Source of the DNA: Chinchilla lanigera
Lineage: Eukaryota; Chordata; Mammalia; Rodentia; Chinchillidae
NCBI RefSeq assembly: GCF_000276665.1
Contig: NW_004955460.1
Location: 4,830,824-4,894,823, forward strand
Reading direction: 5' to 3'
DNA: 64,000 bases
A program made the translations under genes and the position numbers. Shown here one piece after another: positions 35,555 to 45,337 of this stretch. Numbering within the stretch: the first letter of the stretch is position 1; every line of letters starts with the position of its first letter. The notes below the pieces were generated by a model. That model was given only the letters and a program-made list of their open reading frames with translations, did no database searches and was not told the DNA's origin.

Positions 35555-35890
35555 GTCCTGGCTGTCTCAATGTGCTAAATCAATTCAAAACATTTATGGC
35601 ATTTTTTTGTCAAATAAAAACATTACAGCATGTCCTCATCCATCTTCTTCATCAGAACTGGCACCATGTGATGTCTGGCTGTTCCCTAAAGTCAAAATGA
35701 CCATGAAGGGGAAACATTTTGAATTAATTTAGGACATCAAGGAAGCCAAGACAAAGCAAGTAAAGACATTTACAAAAGAGGACTTCCAGAACTGCTTCAG
35801 AAAGTGGCAAGAATGATGGGGCAGGTGTGTTTGAAGCAAAGGCAATATTTCAAGGGAGATTCATGGCAATGTGTCTTTTACTGTAATAAT
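35555..35890 (+). pseudogene. Mariner-family transposase relic (C-terminal third)
   Basis: Read in the frame of 35538, the sequence gives FLSNKNIT, then PHPSSSSELAPCDVWLFPK, KMTMKGKHFEL and, after an in-frame TAG (35730-35732), TKEDFQNCFRKWQ. This is the order of mariner transposases around the last catalytic Asp (family consensus: HPPYSPDLAPCDFFLFPKLK ... KEDFQ.CF..W). The Asp of APCD is retained, but YSPDL has decayed. At least three in-frame stops (35730, then two more before about 35850) show it is dead. The N-terminal helix-turn-helix and the first two catalytic acids are not seen. Tc1/mariner elements move by cut-and-paste; this copy is a fossil. Confidence 0.72.
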
Positions 35891-36128
35891 TTTTAAACAT
35901 TCACTGTACTTCTTGATCATACCCAGTATAAATGTTTGCATTTTTTCGAAATTATTTCATAAATTATGTTAGCTTGTGGTAATGAAAAGGTGCAAAACAA
36001 TATTGAAAATAAGTAGAAACTATGTCAGTTCTTCTTCAGCTCAGCTTCGCTCCAGATGTGATTGAGAAGGGAGCTTAGGAGACCAGAACATTCCCCGATC
36101 CCGTGTCCATGCACCCCAATCTCCCTCA

Positions 36129-36450
36129 TTACTTAAGGGAAGGGCAAATGCTTTTGGTACTGGAACCGCAGGAGCGTTTCTCCTGAGAGTCTTTAAAAGA
36201 GGGTAAGGAGTCATTTGTCACCATTGTGTCAATGATGAGAACAGGAAGCCTTTCATTCTCTTGGTGTTGGCTGCTGGCACCACACCAAAATAAGTCACAG
36301 GAGAGCTGGTCCTTGGAGATGAGGGTGGCGACTATGATCTGGGCTTGCTCATCCTGCATGCTTTCCTTGTCTTGCACTGGGGCGGCTGGACCCTCCGGGC
36401 CACGTGCTCCAGGCTGTGTGCAGATGGCTTCATTCGGAGCCTAGAGGTTG
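36129..36450 (-). other. Coding-like relic of unknown origin, possible processed pseudogene
   Basis: On the minus strand an uninterrupted stretch of more than 80 codons contains non-repetitive segments such as QAQIIVATLISKDQLSCDLF and RLPVLIIDTMVTNDSLPSF. Upstream on the same strand (36450-36700) further readable peptide follows, such as VFQRWANIAQSFTTPELK, in another frame. Composition is balanced and unlike the AT-rich flanks. I do not recognise the protein. No poly(A) tail or target-site duplication was identified, so a retrocopy is only a possibility, and chance openness is not excluded. Confidence 0.25.
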
Positions 36451-36844
36451 GGGGGGGGGTAGTAACCAGCTGGTTCTTGAGGACCTTGGGTGGTTTCTAA
36501 GATGTCAGCTTCTATCAGGTGACCTTGACCCTGCGCTCATCAGTAACATTGCCCTGTCCCTTTGTCTTTTAGCTCAGGTGTGGTGAAGCTTTGTGCTATA
36601 TTTGCCCATCTTTGGAATACCTTAATACCTTTTGGCTCCTTAGCTCCTCCAGCCACTAGCTTGTAAAAACTGGAAATGGTTTCTGCTTTCCTTAAGTGAT
36701 GAAGCTGTATTCTAGGTGATTAACATATCACTTCACTGATCAATAAAATAAACAAATGAGAAGCATGAGGGTTGGTCTTCCTTTCAGTCTTCACTGTGAA
36801 TGTGGAACCCATTACTCATTTTAAAGTCACTCTTTGTCTCTTTA

Positions 36845-37072
36845 TGTTCCTTTTTCCCCACCTCCAGTACAAGGAATTGAGCCCAGGAATTTTTACCCTA
36901 ACTATATCCTCAGCCTTTTTAAATTTTTATCTTTTACTTTGAGACAGGGGTGTTAATAAGTTGGTCAGGCTAGCCTCAGACTTAGGTCCTCTTGCCTCAG
37001 CTTCCATAGTAGCTTGTCAGCTCCCCTAGTAACTGGAATTACCGGTGTTGGCCACCATGCTTGGCTTGTGCT
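36845..37072 (-). mobile_element. B1-ID dimeric SINE, antisense
   Basis: ctccagtacaaggaattgag, ctaactatatcctcagcctt (ID arm), an AT linker, then gggtgttaataagttggtca and ctcttgcctcagcttccata (B1 arm), ending ccaccatgcttggct. Confidence 0.82.
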
Positions 37073-38570
37073 GCTTTCTAAAAATATGTTTTCTTCTCTA
37101 AAAGCCTCTTCTGAGGTTGAGCCTGAGGCTATTTCCAGGACTCACCAGGGCAATTTCCAGGCAGGCTACTTTGAACGTCCATTCGAAGTGAGCAGTGTTC
37201 TGTAAGATTTGGACTGTCAGAAAGAATTACTATTTAGATGGAAGAAATGTAATTCATTTATTTCAGTAATTTATTTCCAGGAAACTCATGACCTGACAAA
37301 TGTAACGTAATTGGAACATTTTGGTTTTCTGATTCATGGAAATTGCTTTCATCTCCATATTAATGAACTAGAACATATAAATAATACCTTAAAAGGCACA
37401 TAAATGCCACCTTTCTGTCACCTCTAATGCTTTGGCCAGCTTGCTTTGCACAGTGCTCAGAGCTGACCTCTCACAGGGATCTGTCCCCACCTGGGCATCC
37501 CCGCCTGGCAAACCCTGAGCTGGGAGTTGCTTTTTATCCCAGGACATTTTGAATTCTAACTTCCCTACAATTTTCTTAAAAAAGGTTTCTCCATATTTTT
37601 ATATATAAACAGTACTAATGTGTTAGAAAATGTCAGCAGTCCTGTCCCAGCCATTATTTTCCTTTACATTATTTGACTTTTGCTTTTTCTTCCCATTTTC
37701 AGTTCTGTTTTGCCTTGGTAGCAGGTACTTCCTCCAGATGGTCCTGTTTTTCATATCATGTGGGCTGGTATTTATTTTCTTTAGGTACAAATGTGTAATC
37801 AGGCAAGTACTGTACAGTATTTGCTGTACAGATGGATATAAATACACACATAAACTTAAGCTGCTTACATTACAATGTTAGCTAGCACTAGAAATTGCTT
37901 GAATATAAAGTAATTTATAAAAATTACCGTTTCTGATTGTGAAATGCATAATGTTGCATCATACTTAGCGGTTCACCACTTTTAGGACCTTTCTTATAAT
38001 GCATTATGATGAGAGTATTTGTACATAGTTATTTCTGGGCTTTAAACTATTGCCGTAAGGAGCATTTTATTATCAGTGTTCACATTATACAGATTATATC
38101 TATCAGCAAAGATAGATAAAGACTGGATTATTAAATGACATTAACATTTTAAAAGTGCGATGTTAAAACGTGTACCTCCTAGTGGAAATGTGTTTCCTGC
38201 CAAACAGTAGGCATGGACTTGGCTTTCATTCTGCCCAGGTGTGTGACTTTGGGCTTTTCTTAGCATCAGTTTCGTATAACCCAGTGGTAAGAACACCTGT
38301 GCCATCCATTGCTAGAGTGGTGCTGTCTGGCTGTGCCTGGCTGTTGCAGTGAGATTAGTAGAACTGAGATGTGCTGCAAGTGTCAGTCTGTACTTGGACA
38401 GCTGAGTACCTAAAAGAATGTAAAATCTCATCCATAGCTTCTATATCAACTACACATTAAATAATATTTTAGAAATATTGGATTAAATAAAATATTCAAT
38501 TTTAGTTCTCAATTTTAAACTTGTGTCTCTATTACTTTTAAATGTATTTCACTAGTGCTTAGTAATTTTA
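37073..38570. other. Unique sequence, partly AT-rich
   Basis: No gene or repeat family recognised. 37200-37420 has TAAT-rich, non-simple sequence that could be conserved noncoding DNA. Frames at 37623-37881 on both strands have no product. Confidence 0.4.
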
Positions 38571-38577
38571 CAAAACA

Positions 38578-38693
38578 CTGGGTTTCAGTGTGGCATATTC
38601 ATACATGCATATATTTTGATCATATCCGTCCCCCTGTTGTCCCCCTTTGCACACCCACCATTTCTTATCTAATAATCATCTCTCATCTACTTA
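38578..38693 (-). mobile_element. L1 3' UTR piece, antisense, left of the provirus
   Basis: tggcatattcatacatgcat, atattttgatcatatccgtc and a C/T-rich stretch correspond in position to the minus-strand L1 at 54.0-54.3 kb. The other half of the same L1 resumes at 47.5 kb after the retroviral insertion. Confidence 0.6.
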
Positions 38694-38997
38694 TGTAGCA
38701 GAAAACACCCCTCTCTCCAGCCAGTATACTTCAGTTTGTTAGTTGCCCAGGTAATAGTTCCTGTTCCAGATCCAGTTGCTTCTGGTCTCTAGGAAACAAC
38801 TGGCACATTGTATAAACCAAACTCTAATTAACAAGCGATTTGCCTCTGTACTTCCTGCTTGCTTATCCAGTATAAGTCCTAGACCACCAGAGATTGGGCC
38901 TGATAATCTGGGAATGATCCTGAGCAGTGCCCCTTGACATAAATAAATTTGCCTCCAAATCCTTGGTGTCAGTTCAGTGTTCCTGCTTGCCATTGCA
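38694..38997 (+). repeat. 5' LTR of copy A (LTR1)
   Basis: It starts TGTAGCAGAAAACACCCC and ends gcttgccattgCA (304 bp). AATAAA is at 38942-38947 and a TATA-like agtataagtcc near 38869. It is roughly 20% different from LTR2/LTR3 by eye and lacks their tandem 20-bp unit agctggtcactgtgatgcat. Confidence 0.85.
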
Positions 38998-38999
38998 TC

Positions 39000-39017
39000 T
39001 AGTGTGTTGGCTGGGAA
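39000..39017 (+). other. Retroviral primer binding site, tRNA-Gly type
   Basis: tagtgtgttggctgggaa matches 14 of 18 positions of the site complementary to tRNA-Gly (tggtgcattggccgggaa, from memory). It begins two bases after the LTR1 CA end, as expected for a retroviral primer binding site. All four differences are transitions, as expected from decay. Confidence 0.7.
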
Positions 39018-41380
39018 GACCAACCATGCTGACCTCTTTGGTCACCGGTCCTGGCCCTCATGGATGGAGCAAGGACCTTTCCAGCTCCCAATGGGAAGGT
39101 ATGCCCTCAAGATTTCTTGAGTCCCCTCGGAGATATGGTGGAAGATTCCTGACTTCCCACTGAGCTGCTCACAATGGACCCCAAAGGGAGGAGGACACAC
39201 TCTGTCTGTCTGTCTGCTTCCAGTAAGACCCCCAGGGGCACCCCAGTTAGTCAGTCTGTCAGTCCTGCTCAGAGCAGAAGAAGAGCTTGATTACTTCTTG
39301 TTAGTTAAGGCCACCCTCAAGGGAATTGGGGATTGGAATGTTTAACCTCTGAGTGCCTGCTGAATGAACATGCGAGTGAACTAGTAGAATGGACAGCAGA
39401 AGCAATAGGCTGCTCCATCTGTGCACCAAGACTGGGAAGCACTGGCTGATTCGGCCCTCACCTGTGGTTCTATGTTGATTGACATATGACACAATGAAGG
39501 CCTCACACCTTCCTTAGCTAAGTTGTGCCTAAGTCCCTGTGAGGGGTGCAGCCAGCCAGGCATCTGAATGGTCTCTCTCTGAGGGGCACCCACCCTTTAT
39601 CTGTTGCGCCATCATTCAAGGGTACACAACGTACACTGTAGGGAGATAAAATGGGAACTAATTAGTTAAAACCCACAGCCACTCACTGATGGAAAAGGGG
39701 CTTTTATGAAATTAAAAATGAAAACAAACCACTCCCTGCATCTCCAAAAAAAAAGGAAAAGAGGCCCATTCTTCCTGAGAATTTCACCTTGGCACTCTCA
39801 TTGGCTGCTGCAGTCGCTGCCAACACCTATAGCTTTACTTTCTGCACCCAGTTCATCAATCTCTGGCCACCTGAACTGGTTTCAGCTAGCCAATGCCTGC
39901 ATTTAGCCACAGGGGCCCTCCCTCCAGAGTCTGCTGCTTACATGCCTATCCTGGTCAGATGGCATCATCTAACACCTACCTGAGATGACTGACAACAGTT
40001 CCTTCTGAGTTCCACATTTTGACTGAGGAAAAATTGGATAGTCAGCCCTGACAAATGAGTTGTGTCCTGTCAGGCCTGAATGGATAGGACAGACTGAGCT
40101 CTATTAAATTGGACCCCTGAGAGCCCATGGTCATTGAAAAATTTGGAGGAAACCTGTGACTTTCCTGGTAGGCAATGAAACAGATCTCTGCCTTTAAAAG
40201 TTCCCTCTGTCAAAAAGTTATCATCACTGGAGCAACTGGGACTCTTGGCTCTCACTCCTTCTGCCCAAGGCACAAATGTACAGCCTAGGAGGACATCTCC
40301 TTCACACCAAGCCAGTCAACCTCCCTCTCATTTATGCCTGCATTAGCCTGGCACAGATAACCATAATCCTGAAGTTGTAAAAACTCTCCTCCCGGAGGTA
40401 TGAACTAAAGATTTACCTTCAGGCCTGGCTATCACCCATGCCACCTCACCGTGACCCCCATTGCTGTCAGATGTCACGGGAAGTATAAACAAGCATCCAG
40501 CCACACATCAGCCTGCTAGACTGTTAACTGTTAAAAGATGCCTTTCTCTGCTTTTGAGTTGCTCCCATAAACCCCTTCAACTGGGAAAATCCCAAGACAA
40601 AAGGCCAGCTCACTTGGACTCACTTGCTATAAGGAGTAAAAGTTCCCCCATCTTGGCTCTGCACCTGTGTCCTGCACAACAAGAAATCATCCAAGTTGTC
40701 AAAGCAAACCTACAAGACCATCTGAGAGGCTCTGTTTCAGCTCAAGGCAGAAAAACTTTATCTTGTTCTGCCTGATGACCCCAAGTCTGACCTGCCTCCT
40801 CCTCCTGCTGTCCCAGGTTAATTCTTTTGGACTCAGTTGCCATAAGGGGTTAAGAACTCTTCTACCTTTGCTCCACAACTGTGTATCCACCTGCCAACAT
40901 GAGATGACTGTCAGCAACTCTTCTGACTCTGTTTAATACTAAAAAAATGCCACCATGTTTTAGGTGGAGTTCAAGCCTGATTAAAGTCAGAAGTCCCCAC
41001 CCTTTTGGTTGATCCTGATGCCTGGGTGAATACAGTCCTGTCCTGAGCACATCCAAGCTGAGACTGTAATTTGACAGAGGGCTCTGAAGCCTTAGAGCAG
41101 TATGGCACTATTCCCCTGGCAGACCTCAAAAAGGGAGGCAATAAGCCAGTAAACATGTCTGAAGTTAATGAAGTTATGTGCTTGAGTGCCCTATACTTTT
41201 CCTGGGATGTAACTAGCCTCCCTCACACTCAGGTCTACTGTCCTTGACTTGTTATTGACTCTGATTGTATGCCAGGAGGAAGAATAGTGCCTACATTTGT
41301 CTGAAATGTCTGATAATCATAACCCTGAAATTTTGAGAGACTTGTTTCCACAAGTATGAGCAAAGACTCACCCCCAGGGC
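39018..41380 (+). pseudogene. Leader and gag-equivalent region of copy A, unrecognisable
   Basis: Everything between the primer binding site and the first clear pol motif. The leader includes a CTGT run at about 39205-39224. By position this should encode gag and protease, but no matrix, capsid or CCHC nucleocapsid motif could be recognised. It contains an internal direct repeat (about 40612-40672 and 40824-40888). Frames up to 104 codons (for example 40461-40775) have no recognisable domain. The matching part of copy B starts at 43670, equivalent to 40199 here. Confidence 0.6.
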
Positions 41381-41389
41381 TTACTATCA

Positions 41390-42760
41390 CTCATGCCCCT
41401 TTGGTGGTCAAGCTCTGTCACAAGGAAACCTCCACCTCCACCAAACAGTAAACTTCTCCTGCCTATAAAGCCAGTTCAAGATCTCCAAGCTGCCAATGCC
41501 ACTGTAATTGCCCTCCATATACATTGCCTCAGTCTCCTGCCACCCACTGCCTGCTGGTACACCTGCCTGGACCTAAGAATTCCCTCTTCTGCCTTTGACT
41601 GGCTCCTGTCAGCCAGTTCCTTTTCACAACTGACCTGAACTTAACCTCCCAGAAGTTCAAAAACTTGTTTTACCCTCTTTGAAGTAGCCCTCACAGCTGA
41701 CCTTGCTAGTTTTCCAGAATGACACCCAAGCTGCCTGCTGGAAAGACACAAGAGGTCTGCTATACTATCTGGCAGAAAGTAGCTACAAGAAAGAAACTCT
41801 GCAAATCTCTTGGAGCTACTGGCCTCTATAAAGTCTAGATCCTTGAGTTCACAAAAGCAATGCGCTTACACAGATTGTCAGTCCCTGGGCCTTTAACAGC
41901 TGCCTCCTCCCTTTGGCTCTGTGCTCTAACAACCACTGACCTTCCTGATCAAGAAAGACAACAAGCTCAGCTTAGACTGAAACCTAACTGTTCAGGTGCC
42001 ACATGCTCTACTGGGATGAGCTGTTCTTAAAAAGGACACCCTGACAGATGCTGAGTATGCCCTATTTATGGATGGAAGTAGCTCTGTTAGAAATAAAGTC
42101 TGACAGCTAAATATGCTGTGGTCAGCTTGGATAAAACTATTTTGGCTAAAACTCTCCTGCAGAGATGACCTGCACAGCAAATATATTTGGAAACCTGCTA
42201 CCAATGATGCAAAATAATCCAGTCCACAGGCCTAAGCTCCCTCCAGAGATGCAGTTGACTAAAAACCCAGCATTCCCAGAAAATTAGAGCCAGATATGTC
42301 CTCTACCATTTGTTCTATAAGCTCAAGCCACTGCTGGCACTCATACCCCTGTAGCCAGCTCAGGCTTCAGTGTCTATGTCACTGGCCCCAACTTTGCATT
42401 CCCTACCCATACTGAGAAGAAAAGTTTGTAGGGTCCTGCTGTAAAAAAAATCATCCCTAGATATGGCATACCCTTGATCATTGGTAGCAACAAGAGACCT
42501 GCATTTGTAGCAGAGGTAACTGAAAAACTAGGTTAAATAAAAACTATATACAGCTAGTAAACAGCTTGAAAAGACCAGCTATATCCGTACACATTCCTAC
42601 CCACACATATAACCCAGGTATATATTACCTACCTCTACAAGTTTCAGAAATCCAGCATTAGATCCACTGAAAAATTTACCTAACAGCTCTTCAGAGGCTC
42701 ACTCTGAAGAGATAATGCACACACAACTGAAGCCTGAGGACATTGTTCACAGGATTGCTC
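41390..42760 (+). pseudogene. Broken retroviral pol (RT, RNase H, integrase), copy A
   Basis: Reverse transcriptase: frame of 41393 shows KPVQDLQAAN (from about 41471) and WYTCLDL (Asp near 41570), matching the gammaretroviral RPVQDLREVN and WYTVLDLKDAFF blocks. QLT is followed by stops where the family has QLTWTRLPQGF. The YVDD box is not found. RNase H: FMDGSS at 42065-42082 retains the first catalytic Asp. Integrase: IIPRYGIP and RPAFVAEVTEKL at 42450-42535 fit the core block, but the expected SDNG is SNKR, so the catalytic Asp is lost. A QLKPED tail at 42724-42741 fits the integrase C-terminus. The enzymes copied viral RNA and integrated it; here stops and frameshifts separate the pieces. 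Confidence 0.8.
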
Positions 42761-43202
42761 CATACGTATTCCTCTTAATTTTTGTGTCTTTTCAGGCTGC
42801 TTACCCCAGTCTTTGCTTCCCTGCTCCCCTACTAGCTGTGCTTTTGGCTTTTTTGTGGGTTTTTTTTTTTTTTTTTTGGCCTTAAACTGTATGGATGGTT
42901 GCCCCAAAAGAATAGAACAATCATATACTTGACCAAGATTTAATGAGCATTTAAGGCACAATAGACACTCTCCTAGATCAGATTAACTCTCTCACTACCT
43001 TGCCAGACTAATGTTACAGAACAGACAGACCTAAATTATGTCTCTTCTTAAAAAACAACTTAGGGAAAAACTCTGTAATAAGGCAATCTTGGGGACCTTG
43101 TCTGGAGCCCGTGCTAGGATCACTGACAACACTGAATTCTAGTTGAGCCTTGTCTCAGAAGATCATGTGTAATATATCCACCAAAGATTTGCTGGGAAAA
43201 CT
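42761..43202 (+). pseudogene. Env/3' remnant of copy A
   Basis: Between the integrase tail and the purine tract only about 440 bp remain, far short of a normal env of about 2 kb. A poly(T) tract lies at 42860-42877. Near 43010-43110 a fragment reading LQNRQ resembles the start of the conserved transmembrane-subunit block of gammaretroviral env, but no disulfide motif or membrane segment follows. Env has probably been deleted; this part is tentative. Confidence 0.45.
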
Positions 43203-43216
43203 AAAAGAGGGGGAAA
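43203..43216 (+). other. Polypurine tract, copy A
   Basis: aaaagagggggaaa directly precedes the TG start of LTR2, where retroviruses prime plus-strand DNA. Copy B has the equivalent at 47140-47153. Confidence 0.85.
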
Positions 43217-43553
43217 TGCAGTAAAAATGCCTCCTCCTCCCCAGCCGGTATACTTCAGTTTGTTGATTGTTCAGGTAATAGTTCTTGTTCCAGTTCTGGT
43301 TGTTCCCATTTCATAGAAACAGCTGGTCACTGTGATGCATAGCTGGTCACTATGATGCACATTGTCTAAACCCATCTCCAATTGCCAAGTCATTCTGCCT
43401 CTGTACTTCCTCTTTGCTTATCCAATATAAGCCCTAAACCACCAGAAATTGGGGCCTGATAGTCTGAGAATGATCCTGATCAGTGCCTGTTGATGTAAAT
43501 AAATCTGCCTCCAAATCCTGGGTGTCATGTCAGTGTTTCTGCTTGCTGTTGCA
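43217..43553 (+). repeat. 3' LTR of copy A (LTR2)
   Basis: 337 bp from TGCAGTAAAAATGCC to gcttgctgttgCA. AATAAA is at 43498-43503. It carries the tandem pair agctggtcactgtgatgcat / agctggtcactatgatgcac that LTR1 lacks. It is followed by ctttcatgtg and T residues (43554-43569), the same flank that follows LTR3. Confidence 0.9.
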
Positions 43554-43569
43554 CTTTCATGTGTTTTTT

Positions 43570-43669
43570 NNNNNNNNNNNNNNNNNNNNNNNNNNNNNNN
43601 NNNNNNNNNNNNNNNNNNNNNNNNNNNNNNNNNNNNNNNNNNNNNNNNNNNNNNNNNNNNNNNNNNNNN
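43570..43669. other. Assembly gap, exactly 100 N
   Basis: A run of 100 N, the usual placeholder for a gap of unknown length. It falls between the flank of LTR2 and the middle of a second provirus copy, so an unknown amount of sequence is missing. Translations across it are meaningless. Confidence 0.99.
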
Positions 43670-44187
43670 AGTTCCCTCTGTCAAAAAGTTATCATCACTG
43701 GAGCAACTGGGACTCTTGGCTCTCACTCCTTCTGCCCAAGGCACAAATGTACAGCCTAGGAGGATATCTCCTTCACACGAAGCCAGTCAACCTCCCTCTT
43801 GTTTATGCCTACATTAGCCTGGGACAGATAACCATAATCCTGAAGTTGTAAAACGCTCTTCCCAGAGGTATGAACTAAAGATTCACCTTCAGGCCTGGCT
43901 ATCAGTCATGCTACCTCACCATGACCTCCACTGCTGTCAGATGTCACAGGAAGTATAAACAGGCATCCAGCCACAGGTCAGCCTACTAGACTGTTAACTG
44001 TTAAAAGATGCCTTCCTCTGCTTGTGAATTGCTCCCATAAACCCCTTCAACTGGGAAAATCTCAAGACAAAAGGCCACCTCACTTGGATTCACTTGCCAT
44101 AAGGGGTTAAAAGCTCTCCCATCTTGGCTCTGCACTTGTGTCCTGTACAACAAGACATCATCCAAGTTGCCAAAGCAAACCTGCAAG

Positions 44188-44563
44188 GCCATTGTCTCAG
44201 TTACTTTTTTCTTGTTGCTGGAACAAAATACCTGCACCCAAAATTAAGGAAGGAAAGGTTTATTTACCTTACAGTTTGTGGAGGTTTCAGTCCATACTGG
44301 GCTGGTTCTAAGGCAGAGTGGCACATAGCAGAGGGCAAGTGTTCATGGTGGCAGAACACAGCAAAGGCAAGAAGCGCCAAAGGGAGGAATGGCTACAAGC
44401 AGCTTCTTTTCCTCCCTTACATTGTATACACACTACCCACCCCAGGACGGGTATAGCACTCACAACCATAATCCCAGCTTTGGATCATGGCTCAATCATA
44501 AACTCTAAAAGCCTGCTCCATGACTGCATGAGGATTTGGGGGGACATGCAGAAACAAACCATA
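44188..44563 (-). mobile_element. MaLR-type LTR nested in provirus copy B
   Basis: Starts TGTCTCAGTTACTTTTTTC and ends ccataaCA, i.e. TG...CA with 5-bp flanks gccat / accat (one mismatch). Read on the minus strand it runs from ttatggtttgtttctgcatg to ggtattttgttccagcaaca and agtaactgagaca, as in rodent MaLR LTRs. Copy A is uninterrupted at this point (40710-40720), so the insertion post-dates the split of the two copies. Confidence 0.8.
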
Positions 44564-44679
44564 ACAACCATCTGACTTTTTTTTCTTTTTGGTACCGGGG
44601 AATTGAACTCAGGACCTTGTGCTTGCCAGGCAGGAGCTTATGCCACTGAGCTAAATCCTTGGCATAACAACCTTCTGAG
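44561..44679 (-). mobile_element. ID SINE, antisense, at the edge of the nested LTR
   Basis: The element occupies about 44577-44663: T-rich start, ggtaccggggaattgaactc, aggaccttgtgcttgccagg, ccactgagctaaatcct. Flanked by direct repeats ataacaaccatctgac (44561-44576) and ataacaaccttctgag (44664-44679). The repeats include the end of the nested LTR and its target duplication, so the ID element inserted last. Confidence 0.9.
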
Positions 44680-45337
44680 AGGCTCTCAGATTCAGCTCAA
44701 GCCAGAAAAGCTTTATCTTCTTCTGCCCAATGACCCCAAGTCTGACCTGCCCCCTCCTCCTGCTGTCCCAGATAAATTCTCTTGGACTCAGTTGCCATAA
44801 GGGGTTAAGAATTCTTCCACCTTGGCTCCACATCTGTGTACCCACCTGCCAACATAGTCCTGTGTCAGCAACTCCTTCTGACTCTGTTTAATACTAAAAA
44901 ATGCCACCATGTTTTAGATGGGGCTCAAGCCTGATTAAAATCAGAAGTCCCCACCTCTGTGGTTGATCCTCATGCTTGGGTGAACAGAGTCCTGTCCTGA
45001 GCACATCCAAACTGATACTGTAATTTGACAGAGGGCTGTGAAGCCTTAGATCAGTGTGGCACTGTTCTCCTGGCAGACCTCAAAAAGGGAGGCAAGAAGC
45101 CAGTAAACATGTCTGAAGTTAATGAAGTTGCATGCTTGGGTGCCTTATACCTTTCCTGGGATGTCACCAGCCTCCCTCACACTCAGGTCTGCTGTCCTCG
45201 ACTTGTCATTGACTCTGACTATATGCCAAGACAGTGCCTACATTTGCCTGAAATGTCTGGTAATCGTAATCCTGAAATTTTGAGAGACTCATTTCCACAA
45301 GTATGAACAAAGACTCACCCCTAGGGCTTGCTATCAA

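Larger units (their letters stand above)
38694..43553 (+). mobile_element. Class I endogenous retrovirus, copy A
   Basis: A 4.86-kb defective provirus: 5' LTR 38694-38997, primer binding site 39000-39017, leader and gag-equivalent region to about 41.3 kb, pol remnants 41.39-42.75 kb, purine tract 43203-43216 and 3' LTR 43217-43553. Class I (gammaretrovirus-like) is inferred from the RT and integrase motifs, the tRNA-Gly-type primer site and the apparent 4-bp target duplication (ctta before, cttt after). Intact relatives are 8-9 kb, so large parts, including most of env, are missing. Stops and frameshifts occur throughout; no protein can be made. It lies inside a minus-strand L1. Confidence 0.85.

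Noticed and set aside
39205..39224. CTGT microsatellite as a separate repeat
   Set aside because: Only about five units and part of the retroviral leader.
43554..43569. Primer binding site after LTR2, making LTR2 the 5' LTR of copy B
   Set aside because: The bases tgtgtt resemble the start of the LTR1 primer site (tgtgttggctggg), but the same ctttcatgtg continues into a T-rich host flank after LTR3, which fits a shared 3' flank better.
43418..43851. Open frames of 66-122 codons spanning the N block
   Set aside because: They translate through 100 N bases and are artefacts of the gap.
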